DNA from: JAMCQB01 sp947085305
GTDB lineage: Bacteria; Nitrospirota; Thermodesulfovibrionia; Thermodesulfovibrionales; UBA9159
Length of the DNA: 8,127 nt
Direction: 5' to 3'
NCBI GenBank assembly: GCA_947085305.1
Contig: CAMTVV010000165.1
Coordinates: 1 to 8,127 of the forward strand
The translations under genes were made by a program, and so were the position numbers. The notes beneath the pieces were generated by a model. It was not told the DNA's origin and did no database searches. It saw only the letters and a program-made list of their open reading frames with translations. Positions 6,426-8,127 of this stretch are shown here, piece by piece; positions within the stretch are counted from its first letter, which is position 1; each line of letters begins with the position of its first letter.

Positions 6426-7559
6426 CTATATCAAGATCGTCTTCGGAATCGAGAAACCGTTAAATTCGGAAGCATAGGAAATGGTATAGGCGCCGCTGGA
6501 GAGGATCAGGATGCGGTTGCCGACCTCGGGCTCAGGGAGAATCACATCACGGTCAATCACGTCAAAACTGTCGCAACTGGGTCCTGCAATGGTCCATTTC
6601 TCGGGTTCATTCCTGCTCCCCACAACATAGACATACTTGATCCCGCCGATGCTCTCCATCAATCCGTTAAAGACCCCCACGTCGATGTAGAGCCAGTTTT
6701 CATCTCCTCTTTTTGCCTTGCCGATTACGGTGGAGATAAAGACGCCAGCATCCCCCACAACCGATCTGCCGGGCTCGATGAAGATCACCACGTCCTTCGA
6801 AAATTTCTTCGCGATGGCCAGGTCAATTTTCTTCTCTATGGTTTCAACGTCCACAACATTCTTTGTGTAGTGGATGGGATAGCCTCCGCCGATGTTCAGC
6901 ATGGAAAACTTTATCCCATTCTGTTCTCCGATTTCCCATAATTCCTTTGCCTTCTCGATAGCGGCGTTCCAGTTGTAGACATTATTGCACTGGGACCCGA
7001 CGTGAAAGGTGATGCCTACAGGGTTCAGGCCCTTTTTCTTTGCATACAGGAGCAGCTCCACTGCTTCATCCGGCTCCACCCCGAACTTCTTGCTCAGGGG
7101 CCATTCGCTGCCTTCATTGGGGACCGATAATCTCACATAAACATTGCATCCCGGCGCATATCTCGCCAGCTTTTCGACCTCGGCAATGGAATCATAGGCA
7201 AAATAGCTGATTCCGTACGGCACTGCCTTTTCGAGAAATTTCAGGGTCTTAATGGGGTTGCTCGTGATGATCCTCTCCGGTCCGACCCCCAGGGCGGCAA
7301 GGATCTGCAGCTCTCCTTCCGATGCAATCTCAAAGCCCACTCCCAGGCTGTTCAGGAAGCGCAGGACCTCCATGTCAGGATTTGCCTTGACGGCATAAAA
7401 CACCTTCGAATTCCTGATATTCCTGCCGATGATAGAGACCTTTTCCTTCACTACATCTTTATCGATCAGGAGGTATGGGGGCGCCTCATCACTGGAGGCG
7501 ATATAGTTCAGCACCTTATTCCATGTCTTTTTACTGATAAAATCAGGCGTTATGTCCAC
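6426..7559 (-). CDS. PLP-dependent ornithine/lysine-type decarboxylase (type III fold)
   Basis: This family decarboxylates ornithine, lysine, diaminopimelate or related amino acids with pyridoxal phosphate on an alanine-racemase-like barrel. The 377 residues carry YAVKANPD (55-62) with the PLP lysine K58, GFEIASEGEL (75-84), FHVGSQ (185-190), the phosphate-binding GGGYP (224-228), EPGR (262-265), the GPSCD motif with the catalytic cysteine C329, and GAYT (356-359). YIDVGVFNGL (291-300) resembles bacterial ornithine/lysine decarboxylases; the eukaryotic ODC aspartate at this site is shifted. Ornithine is favoured because a spermidine-synthase-type gene follows, but lysine or another substrate remains possible. 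It is unrelated to the fold-I SpeC of E. coli, so no symbol is given. The start is GTG at 7559: the codon just upstream is TAA and the next Met is residue 63. GAGG lies seven bases upstream. Confidence 0.9.
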   Translation of the reverse strand: MDITPDFISKKTWNKVLNYIASSDEAPPYLLIDKDVVKEKVSIIGRNIRNSKVFYAVKANPDMEVLRFLNSLGVGFEIASEGELQILAALGVGPERIITSNPIKTLKFLEKAVPYGISYFAYDSIAEVEKLARYAPGCNVYVRLSVPNEGSEWPLSKKFGVEPDEAVELLLYAKKKGLNPVGITFHVGSQCNNVYNWNAAIEKAKELWEIGEQNGIKFSMLNIGGGYPIHYTKNVVDVETIEKKIDLAIAKKFSKDVVIFIEPGRSVVGDAGVFISTVIGKAKRGDENWLYIDVGVFNGLMESIGGIKYVYVVGSRNEPEKWTIAGPSCDSFDVIDRDVILPEPEVGNRILILSSGAYTISYASEFNGFSIPKTILI

Positions 7560-7566
7560 TTACGTT

Positions 7567-7570
7567 CCTC
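7567..7570 (-). promoter_or_regulatory. Ribosome binding site supporting a GTG start for the decarboxylase
   Basis: GAGG on the minus strand stands seven bases before the GTG at 7559. Because an in-frame TAA directly precedes that GTG, no earlier start is possible, and this site fixes the N-terminus. Confidence 0.65.
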
Positions 7571-7606
7571 ACTCCACACTTGTCGCAATATGCATCATTT
7601 TCATGG

Positions 7607-7642
7607 GACTTTTATTATATAAAAAGTCACAATAAATTTGTG
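7607..7642 (-). promoter_or_regulatory. Probable promoter with two dyads upstream of the decarboxylase
   Basis: A perfect -10 box TATAAT lies on the minus strand at 7614-7619, about 55 bases before the GTG start, within an AT-rich patch. No good -35 box is found at 16-18 bases. Two dyads overlap this area: GACTTTT and AAAAGTC (7607-7613 and 7622-7628, around the -10 box), and CACAA and TTGTG (7628-7632 and 7638-7642, near the -35 position). A weak -35 with flanking dyads would suit an activator or repressor, but AT-rich DNA gives such dyads easily. Confidence 0.45.
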
Positions 7643-7647
7643 CAATG

Positions 7648-7831
7648 ATATTACCTAAATTGAGCGATTCTTTATCTGTCATTCCGGCTTGTCCGGAATC
7701 TTTCCGTGTTCCAAGAAGGATTCCCGACGCGCTTCGCTTGCGGGAATGACACCTGCTCGATGATTAGGATTTATTCCAAATGCGCAGAAATGCATGTTTC
7801 TGCCGAAAGAATCGCTCAACTTGGGTACTAT
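7648..7831. repeat. Large imperfect inverted repeat enclosing the REP-like unit
   Basis: The 26-base ends (7648-7673 and 7806-7831) are complementary at 23 positions, including an unbroken 14-base core, AAAGAATCGCTCAA on the right. The interior of about 130 bases holds the REP-like unit and a 6-bp-stem hairpin CAGAAA/TTTCTG (7785-7802). Size and symmetric ends resemble a small non-autonomous element (MITE), but no clear target duplication was seen and no transposase is present. AAATTGAGC recurs at 7842-7850 outside the right end. Confidence 0.6.
7678..7750. repeat. REP-like palindromic element (GTCATTCC ... GGAATGAC)
   Basis: The 73-base unit has 8-base complementary ends, GTCATTCC (7678-7685) and GGAATGAC (7743-7750). 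Inside are two hairpins: ATTCCGG/CCGGAAT with a 5-base loop (7681-7699) and ATTCCCG/CGGGAAT (7720-7726 with 7741-7747). This GTCATTCC-type double hairpin is widespread as a dispersed repeat in bacterial chromosomes. It probably has more copies elsewhere in the genome. Confidence 0.75.
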
Positions 7832-7849
7832 AGAGACCGGGAAATTGAG

Positions 7850-7875
7850 CAGAAATCCCTCCGGCGTGATTTCTG
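7850..7875. repeat. Isolated hairpin downstream of the partial gene
   Basis: CAGAAATC (7850-7857) and GATTTCTG (7868-7875) form a perfect 8-bp stem around a 10-base loop. It is 25 bases past the stop of the upstream gene in the transcribed direction. No T-run follows, so it is a poor intrinsic terminator; it could instead protect the 3' end of the transcript or be a repeat remnant. Confidence 0.45.
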
Positions 7876-7899
7876 TCATTGCGGGCATCCGGGTGGATG

Positions 7900-8127
7900 T
7901 CAGTGAGGTTTTTTCACCGAGAGGACTTTCTTTGCCGCTGCACGCACCGCTTCAGGCACATTCTTGTTTTTTTCGAGGATGGCAAGGTCCTTTATCCTCA
8001 GGCTGGTCACCAGGGTAATCCCTATGCCGGGCGGTGTCTTTGGATTATTGACCAGTGCAAGGTTGATGCTGTAATTTTTCATCCACTCCCTGTTCTTGTG
8101 GATTGCGCGCAGGGCATCCTCAGGAAC
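7900..8127 (-). CDS. C-terminal end of an unrecognised protein, possibly helical-repeat
   Basis: An open frame enters from the window edge and ends at TGA (7900-7902), giving 75 residues starting VPEDALRAIHKNREW. I do not recognise a named gene. The pattern LVNNPKTP (about 25-32), then a hydrophobic helix, then DLAILEKNKNVPEAVRAAAKK, resembles the end of HEAT-like or leucine-rich-repeat-variant proteins seen as hypotheticals in Nitrospirota and Desulfobacterota; this is from memory and weak. No signal, membrane segment or catalytic motif is visible in the part present. An internal Met (codon at 8080-8082) could mimic a 60-residue gene, but the frame stays open upstream with the same character, so it is better read as a truncated longer protein. 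It shares orientation with the decarboxylase but is separated from it by 340 bases of repeats. Confidence 0.65.
   Translation of the reverse strand, partial: VPEDALRAIHKNREWMKNYSINLALVNNPKTPPGIGITLVTSLRIKDLAILEKNKNVPEAVRAAAKKVLSVKKPH

Larger units (their letters stand above)
7560..7899. other. Intergenic region of 340 bases, repeat-rich, no credible gene
   Basis: From right to left it holds a short hairpin directly after the stop of the upstream gene (CATCC and GGATG, 7886-7899), an 8-bp-stem hairpin (7850-7875), a nested inverted repeat with a REP-like core (7648-7831), and the AT-rich promoter patch (7607-7642). Short open frames here translate to repeat-like sequence without family features. 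No tRNA or convincing T-run terminator was found. Confidence 0.7.

Noticed and set aside
5892..6941. Plus-strand open frame of 349 codons across speE, the spacer and the decarboxylase
   Set aside because: It is antisense to two well-supported genes and runs through the spacer repeat; its translation shows no family motif. The length is a by-product of codon composition.
7679..7888. Minus-strand 69-codon frame in the intergenic region
   Set aside because: It translates the REP-like palindrome, giving the VIPAxEAxRES-type peptide common from such repeats, and lacks a convincing ribosome site.
7560..7899. CRISPR array or retron-like RNA in the repeat-rich gap
   Set aside because: The repeats are inverted, not regularly spaced direct repeats, and no reverse transcriptase or cas gene is present in the window.
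7706..7906. Plus-strand 66-codon frame in the same region
   Set aside because: It covers the same hairpins on the other strand and has no protein-like character.
7900..8082. A free-standing 60-residue gene starting at the internal ATG
   Set aside because: The frame is open from there to the window edge with continuous protein character (VPEDALRAIHKNREW), so it is the end of a longer gene.

Overview
The window is a gene-dense piece of bacterial chromosome in which every recognised gene lies on the minus strand, so the biological reading order runs from the high to the low coordinates. The gene set is ordinary core metabolism and proteostasis. The DnaK carries the longer nucleotide-binding domain usual in Gram-negative bacteria. 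The hrcA-grpE-dnaK-dnaJ order under a CIRCE operator, the moderate GC content and the sequence style of DnaK together suggest a Nitrospirota or Desulfobacterota-type organism. This placement is inference from recognition, not from a search.

Layout in reading order. (1) 8127-7900: the last 75 residues of an unrecognised helical-repeat-like protein. (2) 7899-7560: a 340-base non-coding stretch holding a REP-like palindromic unit nested inside a larger imperfect inverted repeat, two further hairpins, and a probable promoter with dyads for the next gene. (3) 7559-6426: a fold-III PLP-dependent amino acid decarboxylase of the ornithine/lysine type with a GTG start. (4) 6425-6294: a spacer with an inverted repeat built on the ACCACAGAG motif. 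(5) 6293-5457: a divergent spermidine synthase (SpeE family). (6) 5456-5346: a heat-shock control region with a TTGACA promoter and a perfect CIRCE operator. (7) 5345-717: hrcA, grpE, dnaK and dnaJ, joined by overlaps or gaps of 1 to 4 bases. (8) 710-1: rsmE, six bases behind dnaJ and cut by the window edge about ten residues before its expected end.

The genes form two functional modules. The decarboxylase would supply a diamine (putrescine if the substrate is ornithine), to which the SpeE-type enzyme could add an aminopropyl group. No AdoMet decarboxylase (speD) is in the window. The second module is a self-regulated heat-shock operon: HrcA represses its own promoter through CIRCE, and DnaK, DnaJ and GrpE form the Hsp70 machine. 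RsmE, which methylates 16S rRNA, appears to be the last visible member of that transcript.

I found no CRISPR array, RNA gene, complete insertion sequence, toxin-antitoxin pair or other new system. The points most worth a second look are the altered substrate-site motifs of SpeE, the near-continuous 12-bp arms of CIRCE, two competing grpE starts, and the nested repeats upstream of the decarboxylase.
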